From Gordoniibacillus chartarius (GTDB taxonomy: Bacteria > Bacillota > Bacilli > Paenibacillales > NBRC-103111): a stretch of 64,000 nucleotides of DNA. The notes beneath the pieces are model-generated. The model was given only the letters and a program-made list of their open reading frames with translations. It was not told the DNA's origin and did no database searches. The position numbers and the translations under genes were made by a program. The stretch covers positions 1 to 64,000 of the forward strand of contig NZ_JBHLWN010000019.1 in NCBI RefSeq assembly GCF_042432825.1. Reading direction: 5' to 3'. Below, piece by piece: positions 42,975 to 52,061 of the stretch (position 1 is the first letter of the stretch; every line of letters starts with the position of its first letter).

Positions 42975-44147
42975 ATGGAAGGATTGCGTCTACGCATGGC
43001 CATTCACCCGTTCTGCGAAAAGTTCGGTCTCGCAACGATCGCACTGCGGGTGCAGGATCTGCTTAACTATACGGAAATCGACCCGATGGTTCAGCGTAAG
43101 CTGAGCACGATGCAGCGCCGCAAAATCGCCAATTACTTGCAAGAGCGCGAGCTCGATCAAGTGTTCTTCGGCCCGGTCACGCTCTCTCTGCGCGACGTCA
43201 GCTCGCTGGCCAAGAACGAATTGGGAGACTTGTACTTGCGCCATGGCTCCAAGCTCAGCATTTTGGACGGTCAGCACCGCATTCTGGCGCTCGGGTATGT
43301 GAATGAAAACATGCTGAAGGAAGTGCGCCGATACGAGCGGCAGGCGGCAACGCTGAAGCTGAAGCTGCGCAAGGAAGGCGACAAGCCGGAAATCCGCGAT
43401 GAGCTGGAGCAGGCGGAAGGCACGCTGCGCCAGCTGGAAGCCCGCCGGCTGGATTTGATGGAAACGCAGCTAGCCGTTCAAATCTACATCGGTTTGAGCG
43501 AGGAAGAAGAGCAGCAGCTGTTCGGCGACATTAACTCCAAGGTGCAGCTCGTATCGAAGGAGCTCGGCCATTCGTTCGACTCCGTCGATCCGCTCAATCT
43601 GGTCATTCAGCAAGTCGTCGATTACAACGTACTGCTGAAGGGCGCCGGTGTCGAGCGCAGAAATACGTTAACGGCGTTTAATAAAAATTTCACCTGTCTG
43701 AGCTGGCTGTACTCGACGGCGGTGATGCTCTTCTCCGGAAGATTGCAATCCTCCTACGAGCTGCAGCGGAAAGTTCGCCAAGACCTGCCGACTTACGTGG
43801 AGATATTGCACCAATTCTTCAACACGCTGCTGCCGATGATGCCGGAACAGCCGGGCTTGCCTGCGTATTCGTCCTCCAGCCGCGTCATGCAGGAGAGCAT
43901 TGCGCTGTACGCGAACCATTTCCTGTTCAAGGACGGCGAATACAACGAAGGCTGGACCGAATGCTTGCGTATTCTGGACGGCTTCGATTGGTCGCATGAC
44001 AATGAGGAGCTTGTATACATTTTCGGCAGTCTGGATAACGGCAAGCTGAATCTCATTCACGAGAAATCGCTCCGTAAGCACGCCAAGCTCGTCCAGTTCT
44101 TTATGGAAGGAACGGATGCGGCGGAGGGCATGGCCCCTACGGCTTAA
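42975..44147 (+). CDS. DGQHR-domain (DndB-like) protein 2
   Basis: A 390-residue protein with DGQHR at residues 98-102 (LSILDGQHRILALGY), so it is a paralogue of the upstream product with the same order: VQRKLSTMQRRKIANYLQE before, and VQIYIGLSEEEEQQLFGDINSKVQLVSKEL after. A long Glu/Arg-rich coiled coil (~residues 112-155) sits between DGQHR and that second motif. It is expressed from AGGAGGTAAGC within the first gene. The two proteins probably act together, perhaps as a heteromer; this is inference. Confidence 0.85.
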   Translation: MEGLRLRMAIHPFCEKFGLATIALRVQDLLNYTEIDPMVQRKLSTMQRRKIANYLQERELDQVFFGPVTLSLRDVSSLAKNELGDLYLRHGSKLSILDGQHRILALGYVNENMLKEVRRYERQAATLKLKLRKEGDKPEIRDELEQAEGTLRQLEARRLDLMETQLAVQIYIGLSEEEEQQLFGDINSKVQLVSKELGHSFDSVDPLNLVIQQVVDYNVLLKGAGVERRNTLTAFNKNFTCLSWLYSTAVMLFSGRLQSSYELQRKVRQDLPTYVEILHQFFNTLLPMMPEQPGLPAYSSSSRVMQESIALYANHFLFKDGEYNEGWTECLRILDGFDWSHDNEELVYIFGSLDNGKLNLIHEKSLRKHAKLVQFFMEGTDAAEGMAPTA

Positions 44148-44160
44148 TACGTTACAAAAA

Positions 44161-44206
44161 ACCTTACTTCAACTGGCCTTTACGGCGGTGAAGTAAGGTT
44201 TTTTTG
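44161..44206 (+). terminator. Strong terminator after the DGQHR pair
   Basis: ACCTTACTTCA and TGAAGTAAGGT pair perfectly and are followed by seven T. Confidence 0.92.
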
Positions 44207-44283
44207 TATGTGTTCCATTCGGGAGGACTAACCGGCGAGGAGCTCGAACATAGTGCTGAATGATAACCTTTCAGGAGGTCTGC

Positions 44284-45555
44284 ATGAACGCAAATCGTGA
44301 AATTATAAAGAAATTAATCGGTTATTTGTTTAAAAACTTTCTTCAGGGGGCCGTTATCGCCCTGGCGGCCGTATGCATTTCCCACTTCGCCGTAGGACAG
44401 CCTGTATTTTCCAAGCTCAACATAATTCTTGTATTGCTGGTCTCAGCGGGAACCGTCGTATCCGGATTTTTCAATTTTATGACATATGCGACGCCGTTCC
44501 GAGAAATTGAAATGTTTATCAGCCATATTGCCAAAGGCGATCTGTCCCAAGATTTGAACCTGAAGAAGCTCGGCCCTTTGAATCGTTTCGGTCCTTCGAT
44601 GAACCAGATGCGACAATCGCTGCATGAGCTGGTCTCTACCGCAAAGGATACGACCGTTGAGGTCAATAGCTCCATTGCCGTCCTCACCGAACGTATGGAA
44701 AGCACGAGGGAAGATTATCAGCGAATTTTGGAGCATGTACACGCGCTGTCGACAGCATCCAAGTTTCAATCTCAAGCGGCGTTGGAAAGCGCAAAAGCGG
44801 TGGAGGAAGTTTCGAGCGGCGTCATTCACATTTCGGAGAAGACGACCGAAGTCGGCAGCTCCAGCGATCAGGCGGCCGGCGTTGCCGCATTGACCCGAGA
44901 AGACATCGCTAATATGAATCTCCAAATGACCCGCGTCCAGGAAGCATTCGGACAGCTGGCTCAGACGGTCGGCGGCTTTATTCGCATTAGCGAGCATATC
45001 AGCGGGGTCATTCAATCGATCTCCGATATTTCCAGGCAAACGAGCCTGCTCGCACTGAACGCCAGCATCGAGGCGGCTCGTGCCGGTGAGCATGGCCGCG
45101 GCTTTGCCGTTGTAGCAAGCGAGGTTCGCAAGCTCGCAGACTTGTCGAACGAATCCGCTCATGCCATTCAGGAACTGATCGGTAATATTCAAACGAATTC
45201 GCATCAAGCGATAGAAGCTATGGCCGCTTCCGAGCGTGAGGTCGATTCCGGCTTGAAGGTCGCCTACCGGACGGAGTCCTCCATGAGCGGGATCTTAACG
45301 ACAGTAGAGAAGATACATAAGCAGATGCAGGACATTACCGATATTGCGGAGCAAATGGCTGCAGGCAGTGAACAGGTGGCGGCTGCGGTCGAAGAAATGG
45401 CGCAGTCGGCTTCCGGATCGAGCAGGCAGGTTCAGGAAGTGGTGCAGCTGACGGACCGGGTGCAGGTGTCGATGGATGAGATGGGGGCCACGACCGCCAA
45501 ATTGCAGGACAAGGGAGATCGTCTGCAAGCGTTAATGAACCAATTTTATCTGTGA
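44284..45555 (+). CDS. Methyl-accepting chemotaxis-type protein
   Basis: A 423-residue MCP. Two adjacent hydrophobic helices (about residues 21-41 and 46-68) leave almost no outside loop, so there is no extracellular sensor; a HAMP-like linker follows and then the signalling coiled coil with the hairpin tip ISRQTSLLALNASIEAARAGEHGRGFAVVASEVRKLADLS. It would sense an internal or membrane cue and signal to CheA/CheW. AGGAGG at 44273-44278 fixes ATG 44284; ATG 44260 would include that site. Confidence 0.9.
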   Translation: MNANREIIKKLIGYLFKNFLQGAVIALAAVCISHFAVGQPVFSKLNIILVLLVSAGTVVSGFFNFMTYATPFREIEMFISHIAKGDLSQDLNLKKLGPLNRFGPSMNQMRQSLHELVSTAKDTTVEVNSSIAVLTERMESTREDYQRILEHVHALSTASKFQSQAALESAKAVEEVSSGVIHISEKTTEVGSSSDQAAGVAALTREDIANMNLQMTRVQEAFGQLAQTVGGFIRISEHISGVIQSISDISRQTSLLALNASIEAARAGEHGRGFAVVASEVRKLADLSNESAHAIQELIGNIQTNSHQAIEAMAASEREVDSGLKVAYRTESSMSGILTTVEKIHKQMQDITDIAEQMAAGSEQVAAAVEEMAQSASGSSRQVQEVVQLTDRVQVSMDEMGATTAKLQDKGDRLQALMNQFYL

Positions 45556-45625
45556 AAAGAAACTTTTCGCACAGCGCCTCCGTTTGATCTTGGGAATCAA
45601 CCTTTTTTCATGTCGGAGGTGCGCG

Positions 45626-46108
45626 ATGAAACGATTGCCGATGGTCATGACAACCGTAGCTGTTAGTTTGTTAATGGTGTTCATTGCAATTGCAGAGCGG
45701 AACGAGGGTATTCTTACTTTCAGACCGAAGGCCCCGAATGAAGCAAATCCCGTTTCGACGGAAGTGTCGAACCCGCTGGTCAAGGCGTCAATGTATACAA
45801 CGGAGAGCAGCTATAAGGGAAATGCGAACGTAACGCTGGTCGTATATAACGAGGGGCCGGCCGATCTGATGTTCGGGGCGGATTATTCCTTTGAAAAGTT
45901 GACCGACGGGCAATGGGCGGCGTACCAACCGAATGGCGCCGTTGCATTTCCGGCTATCGGCTACACGATGTCGGCAGGAGGCCGCAAGAACATGGAAGTT
46001 CGTCTCCCCGGCTTGCCGCCGGGCCGCTACCGCTTCATCAAAGAAGTGAAGGGCGATGGTACGGATATCCGAATCGAGCTTCGCGCCGAATTTGACGTTG
46101 TCCGCTAA
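45626..46108 (+). CDS. Membrane-anchored Ig-like domain protein
   Basis: A 160-residue protein with an N-terminal signal/anchor helix (residues ~5-24) and an immunoglobulin-like domain of the Big_14 type: SMYTTESSYKGNANVTLVVYNEGPADLMFGADYSFEKLTDGQW...GRYRFIKEV. In Bacilli such proteins sit outside the membrane; function is unknown. GGAGGTG is 6 nt before ATG 45626. No lipobox cysteine is seen. It shares a terminator with the converging PadR gene. Confidence 0.75.
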   Translation: MKRLPMVMTTVAVSLLMVFIAIAERNEGILTFRPKAPNEANPVSTEVSNPLVKASMYTTESSYKGNANVTLVVYNEGPADLMFGADYSFEKLTDGQWAAYQPNGAVAFPAIGYTMSAGGRKNMEVRLPGLPPGRYRFIKEVKGDGTDIRIELRAEFDVVR

Positions 46109-46109
46109 G

Positions 46110-46167
46110 AGAAAACCGCCGCAGCGAAGGGGAAGCAAGGCTTCCCTTTCCGCTGGCGGCGGCTTTA
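46110..46167. terminator. Bidirectional terminator
   Basis: A long imperfect stem: AAAACCGCCGC.AGCG.AAGGGGAAGC with GCTTCCCTTTCCGCTGGCGGCGGCTTTAT around AAG. It lies between the converging Ig-like and PadR genes. Confidence 0.8.
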
Positions 46168-46758
46168 TGTTTCATCCCAATCCTCATCAAGCTCTTCATC
46201 CAGGTCCCACGACTCGCTGAAGCTCCCGAGCCTGCCTTCCACGGCATCCTTATGCAGCCGCTTCAGCCACTTCACATCCGTGACGATATGCATGTAGGAG
46301 GCGGCCATCAAATGCAGCACCGACTTCGGCACTTCCCCGACATGAGCGTGATACGCACCGCGCATGAGTTCGGCTTTGGCCTTGGCCTGCTCCAGCTTCT
46401 CCGCAATCAGTCCGGCCAGCTTCGCCTGGTCGCCGAGATAGGCGAACGGCAGCGCCGTAAACAGCGGATGCTCGATGACCTTCTGCGCTTTGAATTGCTC
46501 CAGCAGCAGCTCCTGAAACAAGTCGCGGCCCGGCGGCATGATCCGGTACACCGTACGGTCCGGCCGGCTCGCCTCCCGCACCACCCGGGCCACATCGATG
46601 CAGTCATCCTTGCGGAGCTGATCCACGGCATAGTATAACGAACCCTCTTGAAACTTGATAAATTTATGGAAGTTCCGTTCCTTTACCAGCTGAATCATTT
46701 CGTACGGGTGCATATCCCGTTCCATGAGCAGGCCGAGAATCAGAAGCTTCAAAGACAT
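46165..46758 (-). CDS. PadR-family transcriptional regulator
   Basis: A 197-residue PadR protein: winged helix LILGLLMERDMHPYEMIQLVKERN...QEGSLYYAVDQLRKDDCI (residues ~4-60), then a helical dimerisation domain and an acidic tail (DLDEELDEDWDE). It follows its MFS neighbour after 10 nt and is co-transcribed with it, which suits an autoregulated efflux operon. The twin palindromes at 48318-48362 are its likely operators. Confidence 0.92.
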   Translation of the reverse strand: MSLKLLILGLLMERDMHPYEMIQLVKERNFHKFIKFQEGSLYYAVDQLRKDDCIDVARVVREASRPDRTVYRIMPPGRDLFQELLLEQFKAQKVIEHPLFTALPFAYLGDQAKLAGLIAEKLEQAKAKAELMRGAYHAHVGEVPKSVLHLMAASYMHIVTDVKWLKRLHKDAVEGRLGSFSESWDLDEELDEDWDET

Positions 46759-46768
46759 CGCCGTTCAC

Positions 46769-48298
46769 CTACTCGATCTGAAAGGCCGGGCGTTCGTTTT
46801 TCGCTTCTTGGCCTTGTCCCTGCTGGGGGACCTGCAAACGAGCCTTCCCCATCCAGATAGCGGTCAGCAGCGCCAATACCGGCAGCACGGTTCCCCATTG
46901 GAAAATAAACGTGATCGAATCGCCCAAGGAGGCAAGCAATTGCTTCAGCACCGGTGCGGGAATTTGCGCCTGCACCTCCGGCTGCAGCAATCCGCGTCCG
47001 TCGCCGATCCGATCGGCGAATTCGGCCGGAATGGAATCATGCAGCCGGGTCGTCTGGAGAACGCCGAATACGGTGACGCCGAGCGCGGAGCCGATCGTCC
47101 GGAAGAATACGATAAGCGATGTGACGGCGCCCTTGTATTGCGGCTGAACGTCATGGAGCGCCGACATGTTCAGTACCGGGAACGAGACGCCCATACCGAG
47201 ACCAAGCACGACCATGTACACGGTAATCAGCCAGGACGGCGTATCGGCGTTCATGGAGCCGAGCAGAGCGGTGCCGGCCAGAAGAACCAAGCCTGATGTC
47301 AGCATGATGGTACGGAAATTGAACTTCGTGACGAAACGGCCGCCCACGATGGAGCTGGCGACAACCCCCAGCATCATCGGCGTCATAATGCCGCCGGCCG
47401 CACTTGCTGAGCCGCTCTTCACGCCTTGGATGAACAGCGGAATGTAGGAGGCGCCGGCAATCATCACCGCTCCGTACAAGAACGCGATGATTTGACTCGT
47501 TGTGAACAGCTTGATGCGGAACAGGTCGAGCTTCACGATCGGATCGGCCGCAAGCTTCGCTTCGACAACCAGAAACAGCGCAAGCAGAACGGCAAAGCCG
47601 ACGAACATCGAGATGATTTGCCAGGAGCCCCACGCAAAGTCTTTGCCGCCAAGCTCCAGAGCGAACATCAGCAGCAGGATCGAGGCGGTGAGCAAAGCGG
47701 CGCCGGCATAATCGACCTTCTGCTTACGGTGCTGCTTCGATTCATGATAGAACATGAACAGCAGAATCGTCGCGATGACGCCGATCGGAAGATTGATCAG
47801 GAAGATCCACGTCCAGTCGACATAATCGGTAAAATAGCCCCCGAGACTCGGGCCGAATACGGAGGATAAGCCGAATACGGCGCCGAACAGGCCGTTCATC
47901 TTGCCCCGCTGCTCCGGCGGGAAAATATCGAAAATAATCGTAAAGGCGATCGGCATCAGAGCGCCTCCGCCAATACCCTGCACGGCCCGGTATATGATGA
48001 GCTGCGTCATATCCGTTGCAGTGGCGCACAGCGCGGAGCCGATCATGAACAGCACGAGACCGAGCGCGAAAAATAGCTTGCGGCCGAACATATCGGACAG
48101 CTTGCCGAATATCGGCGTAGCTACGACCGAAGCGATCATGTAGGCGGAGAACACCCATACGAAGTATTCGAAGCCCCCCAGCTCCTTCACGATGGTCGGC
48201 ATCGCCGTCGAGACGATCGTCTGGTCCAGCGCAGCCATAAAGATGCCTAGCAGCAGGGCAACGACGGTCAGCTTTGAGTTGGATTTATTGGTATCCAA
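46769..48298 (-). CDS. DHA2/EmrB-QacA-type MFS exporter
   Basis: A 509-residue transporter of the 14-helix DHA2 family: LDQTIVSTAMPTIVKELGG (helix 1), GKLSDMFGRKLFFALG (motif A), RAVQGIGGGALMPIAF (helix 4), and PSLGGYFTDYVDWTWIFLINLPIG (motif C region). Such pumps export drugs or toxic hydrophobic compounds. Its operon partner is the PadR regulator. The promoter region carries two perfect palindromes. Confidence 0.93.
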   Translation of the reverse strand: MDTNKSNSKLTVVALLLGIFMAALDQTIVSTAMPTIVKELGGFEYFVWVFSAYMIASVVATPIFGKLSDMFGRKLFFALGLVLFMIGSALCATATDMTQLIIYRAVQGIGGGALMPIAFTIIFDIFPPEQRGKMNGLFGAVFGLSSVFGPSLGGYFTDYVDWTWIFLINLPIGVIATILLFMFYHESKQHRKQKVDYAGAALLTASILLLMFALELGGKDFAWGSWQIISMFVGFAVLLALFLVVEAKLAADPIVKLDLFRIKLFTTSQIIAFLYGAVMIAGASYIPLFIQGVKSGSASAAGGIMTPMMLGVVASSIVGGRFVTKFNFRTIMLTSGLVLLAGTALLGSMNADTPSWLITVYMVVLGLGMGVSFPVLNMSALHDVQPQYKGAVTSLIVFFRTIGSALGVTVFGVLQTTRLHDSIPAEFADRIGDGRGLLQPEVQAQIPAPVLKQLLASLGDSITFIFQWGTVLPVLALLTAIWMGKARLQVPQQGQGQEAKNERPAFQIE

Positions 48299-48317
48299 GC
48301 TATAACTTCCTTTCTCT

Positions 48318-48371
48318 ATTCAAATTTGAATAACATAAAACCCATTATACTCAAATTTGAGTAGGGGGCAA
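48318..48371 (-). promoter_or_regulatory. MFS-PadR promoter with twin operator palindromes
   Basis: Perfect 14-bp palindromes ATTCAAATTTGAAT (48318-48331) and ACTCAAATTTGAGT (48349-48362) share the core TCAAATTTGA and have centres 31 bp apart, about three DNA turns. On the minus strand TATAAT (48344-48349) and TTGCCC (48366-48371), 16 nt apart, form a promoter that overlaps the second palindrome. Binding of PadR here would block transcription. Confidence 0.8.
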
Positions 48372-48468
48372 CATAAGATTGTGTAAAGCTAAACCAGTCG
48401 TCGACAACGGCATGTTGTGATAAAATGTCGATATTTCCTTTGCAATGCGAAAGTGAGGGTTCAGCGCC

Positions 48469-50271
48469 TTGAAACTGTGGGGTCCGCCGCGTCATTGGTT
48501 CCGAAATCAATTGATTCGCAGCAAAATTTTCCTCGTATACATCCCTTTGCTTATGGTGCCACTATTCGTGCTCGGATATGTAGCGGTTACGATTTCGACG
48601 AAAGCGATCGTGAGCAAGACGATTGACAACGTTTCCGATAATGCGAACCTGATCTTGACACGAATGGACGGCATGTTCACGAATGCGGAAAGCTGCGCCA
48701 ATATGCTGACGCTGAACATTAACCGGCTGCTCGTCCGCAGCGAGCTGCCGGATGGCCGCAAGCTCAGCGAGCTCCAGCTCTACAACGAGCTGAGCAATCA
48801 GCTGCGGTTCGCCCAGCTCGTCTTCCCCGATGTGGAATCGGCGGTGTTCGTCGATTCGCAGCAACGCGTATACGTGTCGGAGCTGGCGCTTGAGCGAAGG
48901 GCGGAGCTGGCTGCAGGGAGCGAGCTGCTGCGCACGATCGAGCTGTCGAACGGGAGCAACGTGTGGTTTCCGATGCAGCGCCGCGATTTCTTTGTGAAGA
49001 ATGAAGCGGAGCCGGTCCTATCTCTTGGCAAGAAAATTATCAATATCGACACCGGACAGCAGCTGGGACTGCTCGTGCTGAACATTCGGGAGCGCGATAT
49101 TTCGAACGTATACCGGCAAGTCGATTCGCTTTCCGGAAGCTATTTTGTCACCGATGCGGAAGGGCTGGTCATTTCGTCCCAAATGCCGGAGGAACGTCTC
49201 CTCCCGGTGGACTCGAAGCTGCGCGGTACGATTTTGGCGGAAGCGCCGGTCAGCCGGGTGGAACGTCTGCAAGGCACGGACATGCTGATCGTTTCCTCGA
49301 AATACGAGCGCTTCGATTGGCATCTTGTGACAAGAATTCCGATGAAACAATTGACCGCGGACAACGGCAAAATCATTCAGTCGATCGTCTGGATCGGACT
49401 CGCCGTTCTCCTGATCGCTCTGCTGTCCGCGCGTATCCTCGCGCAGGTCATCGTGCGTCCGCTGATGAAGCTGGCTAAAGCGATGCGGGGCTTCACCGGC
49501 GGGAGCCTGGAGGTGGAGATCGAGGTCGATTCGTCCGATGAGATCGGCCACTTGGCAGCCGGCTTCAATACGATGCTGCGGCGGATGCGCGAGCTGCTCG
49601 CACAGATCCGCGCCGAGCAGCGGAAGAAGAGGGAGATTGAGCTGGCGCTGATCCAGTCGCAGATTAAGCCGCATTTTTTGTACAATACGCTCGATGTCAT
49701 CTATACGCTGTCGGAGATGGGAAGATCCCGCGATGTGCAGAAGACGACGAAGGCGCTCGCCGACTTTTACAGGGTGGTGTTGAGCGGCGGGCGGGAAGAA
49801 ATTACCGTCGAGGATGAGATTCGCAATGTGAAGGACTACCTTGCGATACAGCGAATCCGTTACTTTGACGTCTTCGATTACGAGATCGAAGTCCATTCGG
49901 ATGTGCTGAAGAAACGCATCCCGAAGCTGACTGTGCAGCCGCTGGTGGAGAATGCGATTTACCATGGGCTGAAGGAGAAGGGCAGCTTCGGTACATTGTC
50001 GATTCGCGGGTGGATGGAAGGAGCCCATGCCGTTCTGCAAGTGAGCGATGACGGCGTTGGCATGACGGCGGAACAGGCGGCCAGGCTGCTTCAGCCGCCT
50101 GGCGGCGATACTGCGGAAGGCGATGGAGGCGATGTTCCCGGCAAGGGCTCATCGTTTGGCCTGCGCAGCGTCGACGCCAGACTGAGGTTGTCCTACGGGG
50201 AGGAGTACGGATTGTCCGTCGAAAGCTCCCCCGGCGCAGGAACGATCGTATCGATGAAGCTACCGAACTGA
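48469..50271 (+). CDS. YesM-type sensor histidine kinase
   Basis: A 600-residue membrane kinase: helix 1 at ~22-44, a large outside sensor (~45-295), helix 2 at ~296-318, HAMP (RPLMKLAKAMRGFTGG...), His_kinase motif LIQSQIKPHFLYNTLD with H402, and a HATPase with VQPLVENAIYHGLKEKG and a shortened GSSFGLRSVDARL. YesM kinases pair with YesN regulators to sense carbohydrates. TTG 48469 has GTGAGGG 9 nt upstream. The regulator gene starts 19 nt downstream. Confidence 0.93.
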   Translation: MKLWGPPRHWFRNQLIRSKIFLVYIPLLMVPLFVLGYVAVTISTKAIVSKTIDNVSDNANLILTRMDGMFTNAESCANMLTLNINRLLVRSELPDGRKLSELQLYNELSNQLRFAQLVFPDVESAVFVDSQQRVYVSELALERRAELAAGSELLRTIELSNGSNVWFPMQRRDFFVKNEAEPVLSLGKKIINIDTGQQLGLLVLNIRERDISNVYRQVDSLSGSYFVTDAEGLVISSQMPEERLLPVDSKLRGTILAEAPVSRVERLQGTDMLIVSSKYERFDWHLVTRIPMKQLTADNGKIIQSIVWIGLAVLLIALLSARILAQVIVRPLMKLAKAMRGFTGGSLEVEIEVDSSDEIGHLAAGFNTMLRRMRELLAQIRAEQRKKREIELALIQSQIKPHFLYNTLDVIYTLSEMGRSRDVQKTTKALADFYRVVLSGGREEITVEDEIRNVKDYLAIQRIRYFDVFDYEIEVHSDVLKKRIPKLTVQPLVENAIYHGLKEKGSFGTLSIRGWMEGAHAVLQVSDDGVGMTAEQAARLLQPPGGDTAEGDGGDVPGKGSSFGLRSVDARLRLSYGEEYGLSVESSPGAGTIVSMKLPN

Positions 50272-50290
50272 ATGGAGGCGGAGAAAGCAC

Positions 50291-51883
50291 ATGATCAAAA
50301 TCATGGTAGTCGACGATGAAGCGATCTTCCGCGAGTATCTGAAATCGACGATAGATTGGGCATCGTACGGCTTTACGATTGTTTGCGAGGCGCGTAACGG
50401 ACTGGAAGCGCTGGAGCAGGCGGAGCTGCATGTACCGGACATCGCGCTGATTGATATTAATATGCCTTACATGGACGGCTTGGAGCTCGCCGGGAAGCTC
50501 AAGGAAAAAGATCGGGACATGGGCATCGTGCTCATTACCGGCCACAGCGAATTCGAATATGCGCGCAAAGCGGTCCGAATCGGCGTCGACGATTATATTA
50601 CAAAGCCGTTTGCGAAGGAAGAGCTGATCCTGACGCTGCTCAAGCTGCAGGAGCATATTTTGCAGGCCCAGGGTGCCCGTTCGACGGTAAAGACTCAGCA
50701 GGAGCTGTTCAAGGAGCAGCTGCTCGTAAGGCTTTTATCCAGCGAATACGGTGCTAGGGTGGAGCCGACCCGGGAGCAGCTGGCATACGCCGGGATGCAG
50801 CCGTATTCAGGCCGGTTCAAGACGGCGGTCATCGAGATCGACAATATGGACCAGAGATGGGACGAGGTCGGCGAGCGGCATTTATGGAGGTTTGCGGTAT
50901 CAAACGTGCTTGGGGATATCGTCGAATCGCCGGGTAATCATTGGACGGTGCTCGGGCCGGAAGGACGGATTGTGTCCGTCGTCGAATTCGCCGATACGTC
51001 CAGCGAGCGCGAGTTCGACCTTGCGGCTTACGATAAGCTGTGCGTGATGGTCAAAAAATATTTGAAGTTTACGATTACGGTCGGCATCGGCGCCACACAT
51101 ACAGGCTACGCGGGCATCCAGATGTCGTATAAGGAAGCGCTGCTGGCGCTTCAGAACAAATTCGTGCTGGGCGGCGACCGGATGCTGGAATACGAGAAGC
51201 ACCGCGAGGCCGGCTCGAACATCGGCTTCTACCCGACCGAAATCCAAGAGGCGCTGCTGCTCGGTCTTCGTTCTCACGACGAAGCGAAGGTGCAGAACGG
51301 GCTGGAGCAGGTGGCGCGTTACATTCGCGAGCAGCGGCTCAGCTTGGACTACGCATATGTCATCTATATGGGTTTGATTTCGTTATGCTTGTCCTATGTA
51401 ACCGAGGCCGGCCATCATATTGGGGATGTGTTCGGCGAAGGCTTCGCACCGTATAACGAAATTCGCAAGCAGGAGACGCTCGACGACGCGTACCGGTGGG
51501 TGAACGAGCTGTACGCCAAGACGGTGAAAGCGACGTCCTCCGGCCGGATGACGCGGGCCCGGCAAATTGCCGATGCCGCCAAGAGCTACATTGAGACCAG
51601 CTTCGGCAATCCGGAGCTGGGCGTAGAGTCGGTCGCGCAGCACCTGTACATTAATTCCAGCTACCTGCGTTCCGTGTTCAAGAAGGAAGCGGGTACGACC
51701 GTTGGCGATTATATTGTCGGCGTCCGGCTGCAGAAAGCGAAGGAGCTCATCCGTACCGGACAGATCAAGCTTGCGGACATCGCGGAGATGGTCGGCTACA
51801 ACGATCCGGGCTATTTCAGCAAGAGCTTCAAGAAGCATTTCGGCATGACGCCGAGCGAATATGAGCATACGATGCGAAAATAA
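50291..51883 (+). CDS. YesN-type response regulator (REC-AraC)
   Basis: A 530-residue regulator: REC domain with VDDE and phospho-acceptor D55 in IALIDINMPYMDG, K at ITKPF, a long middle region, and a C-terminal AraC-type double helix-turn-helix (residues ~430-530, ELGVESVAQHLYINSSYLRSVFKKEAG...VGYNDPGYFSKSFKKHFGMTPSEYE). It likely activates the sugar ABC genes that follow 178 nt later. Confidence 0.94.
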   Translation: MIKIMVVDDEAIFREYLKSTIDWASYGFTIVCEARNGLEALEQAELHVPDIALIDINMPYMDGLELAGKLKEKDRDMGIVLITGHSEFEYARKAVRIGVDDYITKPFAKEELILTLLKLQEHILQAQGARSTVKTQQELFKEQLLVRLLSSEYGARVEPTREQLAYAGMQPYSGRFKTAVIEIDNMDQRWDEVGERHLWRFAVSNVLGDIVESPGNHWTVLGPEGRIVSVVEFADTSSEREFDLAAYDKLCVMVKKYLKFTITVGIGATHTGYAGIQMSYKEALLALQNKFVLGGDRMLEYEKHREAGSNIGFYPTEIQEALLLGLRSHDEAKVQNGLEQVARYIREQRLSLDYAYVIYMGLISLCLSYVTEAGHHIGDVFGEGFAPYNEIRKQETLDDAYRWVNELYAKTVKATSSGRMTRARQIADAAKSYIETSFGNPELGVESVAQHLYINSSYLRSVFKKEAGTTVGDYIVGVRLQKAKELIRTGQIKLADIAEMVGYNDPGYFSKSFKKHFGMTPSEYEHTMRK

Positions 51884-52061
51884 ACGCTAGTGAGCATACT
51901 GCACCCGGCATGCCCGCCATCCGAAAATTCGACTTCGTTCGATACCCGCGAATAATGCCATTTACCATCGGTTTTTACCTATTCACTATACAGCCTTCCT
52001 CGGTATACTGGGAACAGTTCAGAAAGTCCAGAGACAGATACCACGAGGAGGGTTATTTTAC

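Noticed and set aside
41792..44147. Complete phosphorothioation (dnd) operon
   Set aside because: Only DGQHR genes are present; no cysteine desulfurase, DndC-type reductase, DndD ATPase or DndE next to them.
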